A stretch of DNA of 64,000 nucleotides, taken from assembly GCA_040219355.1 (NCBI GenBank), contig JAVJSN010000007.1:1-64000 (forward strand). Direction: 5' to 3'. Within the stretch, counting starts at the first letter, position 1; each line of letters opens with the position of its first letter. A program made the translations under genes and the position numbers. The notes beneath the pieces are model-generated. The model made no database searches. It was given only the letters and a program-made list of their open reading frames with translations, and was not told where the DNA came from. Shown here one piece after another: positions 1 to 6,998 of the stretch. Source of the DNA: MH13 sp040219355. Its GTDB lineage: Bacteria > Pseudomonadota > Alphaproteobacteria > Rhizobiales > MH13.

Positions 1-76
1 GTCGGCGTGTCAGTCCGCTGGTCAGTGCAATCCGCACCGCCTCGCGCTTGAACTCGTCATTGTGTTTGCGTGCCAT
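1..76 (-). CDS. IS3-family transposase OrfA, N-terminal fragment
   Basis: The reading frame starts at the ATG at 76-74 and runs off the left edge of the window. It begins MARKHNDEFKREAVRIA, followed by LTSGLTRR, which matches the first helix region of IS3/IS911-type OrfA helix-turn-helix proteins. In the family OrfA binds the terminal repeats and is joined to the OrfB DDE catalytic part by programmed frameshifting. That part is not visible here. A GGAG-like ribosome site (CAAGGAGCAC) sits just upstream of the ATG. Confidence 0.6.
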   Translation of the reverse strand, partial: MARKHNDEFKREAVRIALTSGLTRR

Positions 77-139
77 TCTTGTGCTCCTTGATGGCGATCA
101 TTCCATTCAAGGACACGGAACAAAACCGTGACAAGTCCA
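1..139 (-). mobile_element. Right edge of an IS3-like insertion sequence
   Basis: The window opens inside an element read on the minus strand. It contains the start of an OrfA-type transposase gene and, upstream of it, a probable terminal inverted repeat beginning TGGACTTGTCACGG on the minus strand (126-139). The boundary at 139 is inferred because the adjoining adaptor gene changes there from a normal family sequence to a ten-residue tail encoded by the element. The other end, OrfB and any target duplication lie outside the window, so the exact IS family is not proven. Confidence 0.6.
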
Positions 140-967
140 AAGTGATACCTCGACCGCCATGCCTGAGCGTAGATCCGGATGCTCGTCATCGAGCGAGATC
201 ACAATGGGGAACGAAGAAACCGCGGCCGCTCGCTGACCGATCTCCGTTATGCTTGCGGCAAGCGAGCGCTCTGCTCCATCAGCCGGCGACATGCTGACGC
301 GCTGCCCGAGCTCAATACGAGAGACCACGTCGTACGACACGTAGATGGTCGCCTGAAGCGCGTTGTCCTCATAGAGCGTAACGATGGGCTGCCCAGGTTG
401 AACGCTCGCGAACGCTTGCACGGTGATCCCATCAACGACAGCATCGAAGGGCGCGCGCAGCGTGGTGTCTCCAAGAGACTCTTCCAACAAATCGAGACTG
501 CGTCGGGCCTGCATCACCCTCGCGTCGGCTTGCTGAGCACGAGCGGCTGCATCATCACGGGCGGCTGCCGCAACGACGTTTCGATCAAACAAGGACTGCT
601 GACGATCTGCCACAGAACGGGCATTGTTGGCCGCTGCTTGAGCCTCAGCCAAAGCTGCCTCCGCCTGTTGGAGGCGCAAGGTCGCGTCTTCAGCGGCGAC
701 GGTTGCAAGCACATCGCCGGCTTCGACCGCTTGACCAATCCTGAGTGCGAGCGGTCCGAGGCGGCCCCCAATGTCAAAGGCAAGGGGGGTGATCTCAGGG
801 GGTTGAAGCACCGCAGGGAACGCCCGCGTTCTGAGCGGAGATACGGATTGTACCTCGTGCGCCACAACCGACCGTATGGGATCTTGTACCGTAGAGGCAG
901 CTTCATCCTGACACGCCGCCAAAAGTAGCGCAGCAGATAGGGCACATGTGATCTGGAGTGTTTTCAT
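107..967 (-). pseudogene. RND efflux periplasmic adaptor lipoprotein, C-terminus cut off by IS
   Basis: The protein starts with a lipoprotein signal (LLLAACQ, lipid-attachment Cys19), then a barrel-sandwich (lipoyl-like) half around residues 80-110, an alanine/glutamine-rich coiled-coil hairpin at about 110-165, the second lipoyl half and a beta-barrel ending in SGMAVEVSL. Such HlyD/AcrA-type adaptors usually have 350-400 residues and link an inner-membrane RND pump to an outer-membrane channel. Here the chain stops at 286, and the last ten residues (WTCHGFVPCP) are encoded by the IS terminus. The membrane-proximal domain is therefore missing and the pump gene that should follow is not present. 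It lies downstream of the small exported-protein gene and is probably controlled by the TetR regulator. Likely non-functional. Confidence 0.75.
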
Positions 968-1008
968 GGTTTAGGACCAAAACGGTTGTTGAGGGGTGCC
1001 CTGGTGGG

Positions 1009-1048
1009 GTCGAAAAACAAAGGCGACTTGCCGACCGGCAAGCCGCCT
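1009..1048 (-). terminator. Rho-independent terminator after the 89-residue gene
   Basis: A 12-bp stem (1021-1032 with 1037-1048, one G-U pair, loop 1033-1036) is followed on the minus strand by TTGTTTTT. It lies directly after the stop of the small exported-protein gene and before the adaptor gene, so it should separate or attenuate transcription between them. Confidence 0.8.
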
Positions 1049-1064
1049 TGTTCATAATCATGGA

Positions 1065-1334
1065 TCAACCGAGAGGACGGATGTTTTCGAGCGAGCCGCC
1101 GTCAAACTCCAAACGCAAGGTCTGACCAGGCGCAACGTCCAGCGGCACGTAGATCATTTCCTGATCAGCATCGAGTGTCTTCAGGACGCCGAAGCTATCG
1201 ACGGTGACGGAGCCAGCGGCGCGATCGACAGAGACAACAGTCACATCATTGACGGTGTTGTCAGAGCTTGCCATCGCAGTTGCGCCTGAAGCGGCGAAGA
1301 TCGCGGCGGCGAGGGTTGCTGTAAGAATTTTCAT
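1065..1334 (-). CDS. Small exported protein of unknown function
   Basis: This 89-residue protein has a clear Sec signal peptide (MKILTATLAAAIFAASGATA) with cleavage expected around residue 22. The mature part has about 67 residues, is acidic, has no cysteine, and looks all-beta (alternating V/T/D, e.g. VVSVDRAAGSVTVDSFG). I do not recognise a named family. The start is supported by AAGGA six bases upstream of the ATG. It faces the TetR gene and precedes the efflux adaptor, so it is probably induced with it. A periplasmic role linked to export or stress is only inference. Confidence 0.7.
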   Translation of the reverse strand: MKILTATLAAAIFAASGATAMASSDNTVNDVTVVSVDRAAGSVTVDSFGVLKTLDADQEMIYVPLDVAPGQTLRLEFDGGSLENIRPLG

Positions 1335-1358
1335 GTCAGTTCCTTTCTAGGTTTTAAA

Positions 1359-1376
1359 CTGAACTGTTTTGTTCAG
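1359..1376. promoter_or_regulatory. TetR-type operator, palindrome 1
   Basis: CTGAAC-N6-GTTCAG lies 25 bp upstream of the small exported-protein gene. Its half-site is shared with the second palindrome at 1426-1436, which is nearer the TetR gene. Binding by the adjacent regulator is inferred from position and symmetry. Confidence 0.55.
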
Positions 1377-1425
1377 CTGAGGCAAACATGGATCATGTAA
1401 ACGACGACGTCAACAAAAAACAAAC

Positions 1426-1436
1426 TGAACAGTTCA
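1426..1436. promoter_or_regulatory. TetR-type operator, palindrome 2
   Basis: TGAACAGTTCA is a perfect palindrome in the divergent intergenic region. The sequence AACTGAAC occurs in both this and the 1359-1376 site, about 65 bp apart. That is the expected arrangement for a TetR protein that represses its own gene and the divergent operon. Confidence 0.55.
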
Positions 1437-1483
1437 TTTTATTTTTGTTGACAATCGAAGTCCTGTTCGGCATCCACACGAAC

Positions 1484-2185
1484 ATGCAGAACACACAGTT
1501 TCAGATTGAGAAGTTGCGCGACGAGCTGGATCAGGCTGCTTGTCGAAAGCCGAAGGGCCGAAAAGAGGCGCAGCTTTTAGCCGCTGCCCGAGAGGTGTTT
1601 CTAGAGCGCGGCTATGCCGGGGCCGGCATGGACGACATCGTTCTAAAGGCCGGGATCTCGAAGGCTACAGCCTACAAATATTTCCCTGACAAATCGCTTC
1701 TTTTTCAAGCCGTTATTGACCAAGTTTGTCTTGAGCAGCGCGACCGCCTGAAAAAAGCGACGTTCGGCACAGAGACCGCGGAAGCACTGACCACGGCTGT
1801 GACGATGGCCGTGAAATTTATGCTGACACCACTTGCACAGTCGGTTTTCAGAACCTGCGTTGCCGAAGCAGCGCGCTTCCCACATGTTGGCCATGCTTTC
1901 TACATTAGCGCGTCGCTGGCAATGAGTGATCAGTTAGTCGCGATCTTTGAACGGGGTGAGGCCGAAGGATGTCTCAGGGTTGAGAACAAAAGGCTGGCAG
2001 CAAATCAGCTGTGGCAGTTATCTCGCAGCCTTTACTTCTACGAGATGCTCTTTCAGGTGCGCGATCGCGTTTCGTCGGCAGAAGTCGACTTGGTGATTGA
2101 AGAGACGCTTTCAGCGTTTGTTGCCAGATACGGTACGGCCAAGCTCAAAGCGCAACTTGGCCAGCCTCAACCGGATCGATCCTAA
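1484..2185 (+). CDS. TetR/AcrR family transcriptional regulator
   Basis: A 233-residue regulator. The N-terminal helix-turn-helix (about residues 20-70) contains AAREVFLERGYAGAG and GISKATAYKYFPDKSLLFQAV, the hallmark of the TetR family. The C-terminal ligand and dimer domain resembles AcrR-type proteins that control RND pumps. The open frame extends upstream to 1388, but that part would run over the operator palindrome at 1426-1436, so the ATG at 1484 (MQNTQFQIEK) is preferred. It diverges from the exported-protein and adaptor genes and presumably represses them until a toxic ligand binds. The ligand cannot be told from sequence. Confidence 0.9.
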   Translation: MQNTQFQIEKLRDELDQAACRKPKGRKEAQLLAAAREVFLERGYAGAGMDDIVLKAGISKATAYKYFPDKSLLFQAVIDQVCLEQRDRLKKATFGTETAEALTTAVTMAVKFMLTPLAQSVFRTCVAEAARFPHVGHAFYISASLAMSDQLVAIFERGEAEGCLRVENKRLAANQLWQLSRSLYFYEMLFQVRDRVSSAEVDLVIEETLSAFVARYGTAKLKAQLGQPQPDRS

Positions 2186-2415
2186 AAAAGTTTTTGGTTA
2201 AGGCCGTCTCTTAGTTTTCCAAGCCCCCTCATTTTGGGGCTCCAAAGACAGTAGAGTATTGGCGTTTTTGCGGTGCCGCCGAAGTCTGTTTCCATATTTG
2301 AAATGTGATCGGACGGATGGTTCGGGGCTGGCAACTGCACACGCCCAGGACATATACACTGCCCGAGCGTATAGCGCAGCCAAAGCAGATTGCGAGCGTG
2401 CGTTCGATATTTGGC
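2186..2415. other. Intergenic region, no gene seen
   Basis: These 230 bp lie between the ends of the TetR gene and the TadG-like gene, which converge. The only structure is a short hairpin (AGCCCC 2222-2227 with GGGGCT 2236-2241) with no T tract. Open frames here are extensions or shadows of the neighbours. Confidence 0.5.
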
Positions 2416-3795
2416 CTAGCGCACCAAGCGCGTATCGGAGAGCCTTGCGCCCATCGCTTGGAACGCCTCCGCCATCGCCTCATTGCGTGTCACATCGAAG
2501 AAATGATCTGCCGTCGAGGCACATGCCCGCATATATGATTCCGCGTGGGGGTTTCCTTCAACATACAGGGTAAAAACTTCAATGCCCTGTGCCTTTGCCT
2601 GATGGCAAACGTCAACCAGATTCCCCAGCATGGCACGACCGGCATTGTTGTAACCCCAGTCTTGGTGGCCGTCGAAGCGCCATTCCTCCATTGTCGAGTT
2701 ACCGTCGGAGATGAACACAACCACTTTCCTGCGTTCCTCAAGGTCGGTGGTCGGATAACCTTGGATTCCCCATTGGCCATGCCAATTAGCTGACACCGCC
2801 CGCCAACCCCAGGCCATGCCTTGATCAAACCGGCCGGTCCCGGCGGCTGTGATCCGATTGACGCTGCGAAGCACCTCATCGATCTCGGTGCTCGGACCAA
2901 TAATTTCTTGCGGGCAGTCAAACCGTCGCGAGCCATGACCTTCAAATGCGTGATTGTTTAACCGGTGATCCATCACGCCAAACGGTACATCGCCGGGACG
3001 CGCATCGGTCAACAGATAGGGATTGTCGGGCGTCGGTTCCTCCCGTGCGAACACACAACCATTCCAGTGGTGCTCTTTCATGTAGTTGTACTTTTGATCG
3101 GGACCCCAATCGTCATAGCCCCTGTCGTCATCGACTAGACCTTCGACCCATCCGCCCCGCGCTTCGCCAATGTTCACTGTATCGCCCATCGGGACCACAG
3201 TCACAAAGAGGTCATCTTCCCCTGTGGCGGCCTCATCAAGAGCCGTAAGCATGTTTTCCATGGCGCCATAAGCCGTTCGCCAACGACTACCACGCAGCAT
3301 TGAGTTAGTCGCATCAACGACAAACGCAATTTCCAATGGCGCACTGCCGATTGCGGCAATAGCTTCAACGCCGATATCAATTTGATGAACACCCATAACA
3401 CCGAGCAGCGTCGTCGGCACATCGCCGGTTGCGCGAACCATCAGCCCCAGCTCATGCTCGAGCAGATCAAAAGAGTGAAGCGAATGGCCTGACTCCAACG
3501 TGTGAACGTCGAATACGCTACGAGCCAACTCCTGCATTTGCGTGAAGGAGGGAAGGTTACTGCTGGCTGCCGCTAAAACTGCTGCGTCCGCCGCATCCTG
3601 ATAGGTCCTGCGCGTGTCAGTTGCCCTGGAGTAGTCCAACGAAGCTCCCACGATACCGACGATTGGGATAGCAGCGATCGCAAAAATGACCGCAACAGCG
3701 CCCGATTGGTGACTAGCAAAGCGTGCCGCTCTAGCGCGTATGCTTGAGATTGCTTTTTGCCGGAGGCTACAGCCGCTTTCACTGTCTTGGGTCAT
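2416..3795 (-). CDS. TadG-like protein with vWA domain
   Basis: A 459-residue protein. Near residues 28-58 it has the TadE/G-type start: QSGAVAVIFAIAAIPIVGIV is one membrane span, followed by SLDYSRA and an alanine-rich DAADAAVLAAA segment. A large von Willebrand A domain follows, with FVVDATNSM as the metal-site loop and a later VVVFISDGNST. Family members (TadG, RcpC neighbours) are envelope proteins of Flp-pilus loci. Here no other tad gene is near, so it is an orphan, as is common in alphaproteobacteria. Four cysteines in the vWA part (GCVF, FDCP, VCHQ, RACAS) could form disulphides in the periplasm. Confidence 0.8.
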   Translation of the reverse strand: MTQDSESGCSLRQKAISSIRARAARFASHQSGAVAVIFAIAAIPIVGIVGASLDYSRATDTRRTYQDAADAAVLAAASSNLPSFTQMQELARSVFDVHTLESGHSLHSFDLLEHELGLMVRATGDVPTTLLGVMGVHQIDIGVEAIAAIGSAPLEIAFVVDATNSMLRGSRWRTAYGAMENMLTALDEAATGEDDLFVTVVPMGDTVNIGEARGGWVEGLVDDDRGYDDWGPDQKYNYMKEHHWNGCVFAREEPTPDNPYLLTDARPGDVPFGVMDHRLNNHAFEGHGSRRFDCPQEIIGPSTEIDEVLRSVNRITAAGTGRFDQGMAWGWRAVSANWHGQWGIQGYPTTDLEERRKVVVFISDGNSTMEEWRFDGHQDWGYNNAGRAMLGNLVDVCHQAKAQGIEVFTLYVEGNPHAESYMRACASTADHFFDVTRNEAMAEAFQAMGARLSDTRLVR

Positions 3796-4092
3796 TGAGA
3801 TCTCACAGATCGGAAAAAGCGCGACATTATCGCCGACAGATTAATCTTCGGTGAAACGCTCCGATCAACGGCGGAGAGGCAGCTTATGTGCTGAGAGACG
3901 AAGGGCATTGCGCCAGGAATCGCAAAAGCTGAATGCAAAGAGTGCGCCGACTCAAACATTTGCTTCAAAAAAGGTGGCTAATGCCGGTGACAGAAACGCC
4001 TGAGTTTTGGCGGACACTTCGCTTCATCGGAGGACTGCTACGGGGCAGTCTTTGTGCAATGTTGCGTCATAGTCGAATGCCAGTTGTTGACA
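3796..4092. other. Gene-free stretch upstream of the TadG-like gene
   Basis: Almost 300 bp between the TadG-like start and the end of the GlxA-type regulator. The palindrome TGAGATCTCA touches the start of the TadG-like gene. A short open frame on the plus strand reading TETPEFWRTLRFIGGLL has no ribosome site and overlaps the neighbouring gene, so I do not call it. Nothing else is seen. Confidence 0.4.
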
Positions 4093-5166
4093 TCAGCCCT
4101 GATCCCGGAACGCACCTGCGTATTGTGAGAAACTGAGGCCATAGCGGCGTTGGAACGCCCGGCGCATGCGCTGGAGATCACTGAACCCGGCCTCGATGGC
4201 GACGGTTTTCGCGAGAAGGTTCGCCTCCAATAGGCCCCGCGCATGATCGACGCGAATCCGCTCTACGAACTGTGTAGGCGAAGTGGCTAGATGATCGTGG
4301 AAGCGGCGCGAGAGTGTGCGCGGGTTCATTCCTGCCTCGCTTGCCATCTGGTCCAGCGTCCAAGGCCGCTTCGGATTGGTAATAATGGCTTCAATCAGTT
4401 GCCCCAAATCGTCCTCTTTTGTGAACTGCCCGGCAAGGTGCATCGCATACTGGCTCTGGTTTCCCATCCGGCGGAGTTGAACGACAAGCTCGCGCGCGAC
4501 GCGAAGCGCAGCGGCGTTACCGCAATCAGCCCGGATGATTGAGAGCGCGAGGTCGATGCCAGTTGTAACTCCAGCCGAAGTGAACACGCGCGTCCGTTCG
4601 ACAAAAAGCCGGTCAAGGTTCCAGTCCACATTCGCAAAGCGCCGGACATCCTGTTCGCGCGACCAGTGCGTCGTTGCCGGTCCGCCATCGAGAACACCAG
4701 CTGCCGCAAGAAGCAACGCCCCTGAGCAGATCGAGATCACTCGCGCTCCGGTGTCTGCCTTCAACCGTTCGCGCACCGCGCCGAGAACACCTTTCACTTC
4801 AAGCAGTGCGTCGATGCCGTTGCCGCCAGGAACGAGAAGATCATGGCTCGGATCGCAGGACGGGAGCGCTGCATCGGCCCCCAGTGAAATCCCGCAGGAG
4901 GCACGCACAGGTCTACCATCTACCGACACGTAGCGCAGCCTGTAGGCCGTGCAGTCTTGAAACCTGGCGGTATTGAAAGCCTGCACAGGCCCTGCGACAT
5001 CCAGAGCGTTCACACCCTCGAAGAGAAGCACGTCTATTGAGCGGGTTTTTGGAGCTTTGTCCAGAATTGACGCCTTTTTGACATTCTGGACAGGACGCTG
5101 GCCCGCTATAGTCACGGTGTCAAGAAATATCAAATGGACACGACGCTTATGCACGATGCTCACCAC
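4093..5166 (-). CDS. GlxA-family AraC-type transcriptional regulator
   Basis: Two domains. A DJ-1/PfpI-like amidotransferase fold (about residues 42-210) includes VLLFEGVNALDVAGPVQAF and the elbow ISICSGALLLAAAGVLDG. A C-terminal AraC helix-turn-helix pair (about 255-350) includes MASEAGMNPRTLSRRFHDH and FSDLQRMRRAFQRRYG. Members are regulators of diverse catabolic or efflux genes, and the DJ-1 part is thought to sense a ligand. The start is uncertain: from the ATG at 5166 the first ~40 residues run across the divergent MFS promoter and an inverted repeat, and have no family match. The conserved part begins near 5045, and possible downstream starts are CTG at 5064 or GTG at 5031. It probably controls the divergent MFS gene. 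Confidence 0.88.
   Translation of the reverse strand: MVSIVHKRRVHLIFLDTVTIAGQRPVQNVKKASILDKAPKTRSIDVLLFEGVNALDVAGPVQAFNTARFQDCTAYRLRYVSVDGRPVRASCGISLGADAALPSCDPSHDLLVPGGNGIDALLEVKGVLGAVRERLKADTGARVISICSGALLLAAAGVLDGGPATTHWSREQDVRRFANVDWNLDRLFVERTRVFTSAGVTTGIDLALSIIRADCGNAAALRVARELVVQLRRMGNQSQYAMHLAGQFTKEDDLGQLIEAIITNPKRPWTLDQMASEAGMNPRTLSRRFHDHLATSPTQFVERIRVDHARGLLEANLLAKTVAIEAGFSDLQRMRRAFQRRYGLSFSQYAGAFRDQG
5058..5092. promoter_or_regulatory. Inverted repeat shared by the GlxA regulator and MFS gene
   Basis: TGTCCAGAAT (5058-5067) is repeated in inverted orientation as ATTCTGGACA (5083-5092), with 15 bp between. On the plus strand TATAGT at 5107-5112 is a fair -10 box, with TTCTGG 17 bp upstream inside the right arm. 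A protein bound here would touch the MFS promoter. The likely binder is the divergent AraC-type regulator. Confidence 0.55.
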
Positions 5167-6339
5167 ACCGTTGCCAACACTAACTTCGTCGGGCTGATTG
5201 CCGCCAACACGATCCTGGGATCGGTCATGCCGATGCTCATCATCCTCGGCGGATTGGCCGGGCTGCTTCTCGCGCCCAACCCCACCTTAGCGACCCTGCC
5301 GCCTTCTGTGCAGACATTCGCGGGACTTGTCGTGACAGGACCGTTTTCGCTGCTGATGGGGCGTTATGGTCGCCGGGTCGGATTTCTTGTCGGCGGGCTT
5401 TCGGCCATTGCAGGCGGTGCAATCGGTGTGTTTGCGCTTGTGTGGTCGAGCTTTGCACTTCTGTGCGTCGCGCATGCCTTCATGGGGGCCTCACTGGCGT
5501 GCTACCTCTACTTCCGTTTTGCCACCGCAGAGGTCGTCGTGACCGACTGGCAACCCGTCGCGATCTCGCTCGTGCTGACTTCGGGCCTTGTCGCGGCCTT
5601 CGTCGGGCCGCAGGTCTTCATCTGGACAAAAGATGTCTTCGCGCCCGTGCCGCTTGCGGGGGCCTATGCCGCGATCATGGTCGTCACGTTCGTCGGGCTT
5701 GTGCCGCTTCTCCTCGTGCGCATTCCGCGTCCGACTGTGAAACCGAGCCGACCGAAGCTCGACCGTGCGGCACTTGCCATCATCCTCAAGCGCCGCCCGG
5801 TCCTGACCGCCGTGCTGGCGGGTGCGGTCTCGCAAGGCATTATGGTGCTGCTGATGGCACCGACACCGCTGGCCATGACGGGCCATGGCTATTCAGAAAC
5901 TTCGGCGAGCGACGTAATACGCTGGCACGTTGTCGCGATGTTCGCGCCGTCCTTCTTCACCGGTTTCCTGATCCGCCGGTTCGGTACGATACCCGTCGTA
6001 GCAACAGGGCTTGCGTTGCTTATCGGTGCGCTGCTTGTCGCGGCCAGCGGCATATCGGTCCATCACTTCTACGTCGCCCTTGTGGTATTGGGGATCGGCT
6101 GGAACTTCGGCTTCATTGGCGCGACCAACTTACTTGCCAGCGCCATATCGCCGGAAGAACGAGCAGTGGTGCAAGGCACCAACGACACGCTGATCGCTCT
6201 AGCTGCTACGCTATGCGTATTCGCATCGGGTGCGATTGTGACGGGCTTCGGATGGACCGAACTTGCGCTGTCTTCCCTGCCAATTCTTGCGGTCGCGCTG
6301 CTCTGGGTGCTTTTGCCGCAAACACGGCAACACTCTTAA
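5134..6339 (+). CDS. MFS transporter
   Basis: A 401-residue protein with about 12 hydrophobic segments, the size and pattern of major facilitator transporters. The loop after helix 2 reads LLMGRYGRRVGFLVGG, matching the MFS signature G-x-x-x-D/G-R-x-G-R. No soluble domain is attached. The start could be the ATG at 5134 or at 5149 (MHDAHHTV), and neither has a strong ribosome site. It diverges from the GlxA-type regulator across a shared inverted repeat, so its expression probably depends on that protein. The substrate is unknown. Drug or metabolite efflux is a guess from the family. Confidence 0.85.
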   Translation: MDTTLMHDAHHTVANTNFVGLIAANTILGSVMPMLIILGGLAGLLLAPNPTLATLPPSVQTFAGLVVTGPFSLLMGRYGRRVGFLVGGLSAIAGGAIGVFALVWSSFALLCVAHAFMGASLACYLYFRFATAEVVVTDWQPVAISLVLTSGLVAAFVGPQVFIWTKDVFAPVPLAGAYAAIMVVTFVGLVPLLLVRIPRPTVKPSRPKLDRAALAIILKRRPVLTAVLAGAVSQGIMVLLMAPTPLAMTGHGYSETSASDVIRWHVVAMFAPSFFTGFLIRRFGTIPVVATGLALLIGALLVAASGISVHHFYVALVVLGIGWNFGFIGATNLLASAISPEERAVVQGTNDTLIALAATLCVFASGAIVTGFGWTELALSSLPILAVALLWVLLPQTRQHS

Positions 6340-6430
6340 AGCCCCTACGATAACCGCTACGTCGGAATAAAAGAAATAAGCCCCTTGCCGAAACTATGCG
6401 GCCAAATACCGTCGTTTTTGCACACCAGAA

Positions 6431-6578
6431 TTACCCGCCTGGTTCTCGGCTACGGGCTATTGCCTCTTTCAGCTGGTCCGCGATGCCTCGAAGGTCCAAC
6501 CATTCCTTGGTGGCTCGTGTCCGAAGTTGCTCATCATCGACATTGTCCGCGACTGGACTGTTTGAATGTCCTTTCGCG
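6431..6578 (-). pseudogene. C-terminal fragment of an unidentified protein
   Basis: On the minus strand about 40 residues look like real coding sequence: ADNVDDEQLRTRATKEWL and then LRGIADQLKEAIARSREPGG before a TAA. The composition (charged, helical, codon use like the surroundings) differs from the shadow frames here. Upstream, at about 6578, it collides with the reverse side of a nuclease fragment, so the N-terminal part is gone. I do not recognise the family. Confidence 0.35.
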
Positions 6579-6884
6579 CCTGACATGCCGGTGATCATTG
6601 GTGGTGACCTTAACACCGGCAACCATTTACTCGATTTTGATTGGCGCAAGGAAACCGTGTTCGAAACGTTCCTCCAAGCTGGCTATCATTGGGCCAACGC
6701 GACAGGGACGACCACGCGGCCAAGTCTGATCACGCTTAACCCATCATCACCCATGAAACTTGATTGGTTCGCACCCCGTGGGGTGCGCAGTGAAGATAAT
6801 CAGATTGTTCCCGCACTTGACGGCAAGAGCTGCCCATTGAGCGATCATGACGCCGTGACGGCGCGCTTTGCACTGGCAGATTGA
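6579..6884 (+). pseudogene. C-terminal fragment of an endonuclease/exonuclease/phosphatase-family protein
   Basis: About 100 residues match the C-terminal half of the EEP superfamily: PVIIGGDLNTGNH (catalytic Asp-Leu-Asn), KLDWFAPRGV and PLSDHDAVTARFAL (catalytic Ser-Asp-His). The N-terminal half, with the metal-binding Glu, is absent. Upstream the plus frame becomes low-complexity nonsense (SNHSLVARVRSCSSSTLS). The fragment therefore abuts foreign sequence at about 6575-6580 and is not expected to be functional. Confidence 0.7.
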
Positions 6885-6962
6885 ACCCAAAACGGCGCGC
6901 ATCCAAGTGCAGGCAACTTCGCGACATTTCAAGGATGGCAGACCTTCGCCAACAAGCGAAGA

Positions 6963-6990
6963 GAGCCGCTCGCCTGCGGCGGTGCGGCTC
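6963..6990 (-). terminator. Possible terminator after the GGDEF-EAL gene
   Basis: GAGCCGC (6963-6969) pairs with GCGGCTC (6984-6990), nine bases beyond the stop of the GGDEF-EAL gene. The T tract is poor (TCTCTT on the minus strand), so the call is weak. Confidence 0.35.
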
Positions 6991-6998
6991 AATCGGTG

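Noticed and set aside
2222..2241. Hairpin AGCCCC/GGGGCT after the TetR gene
   Set aside because: No T tract on either strand, so a terminator cannot be claimed.
3933..4136. A 67-residue plus-strand frame with TETPEFWRTLRFIGGLL
   Set aside because: No ribosome site and overlaps the GlxA regulator. Possibly a gene remnant, but unsupported.
5442..6353. A 303-residue plus-strand frame
   Set aside because: Overlaps the MFS gene in another frame and is Arg/Cys/His-rich, typical of a shifted membrane-protein gene.
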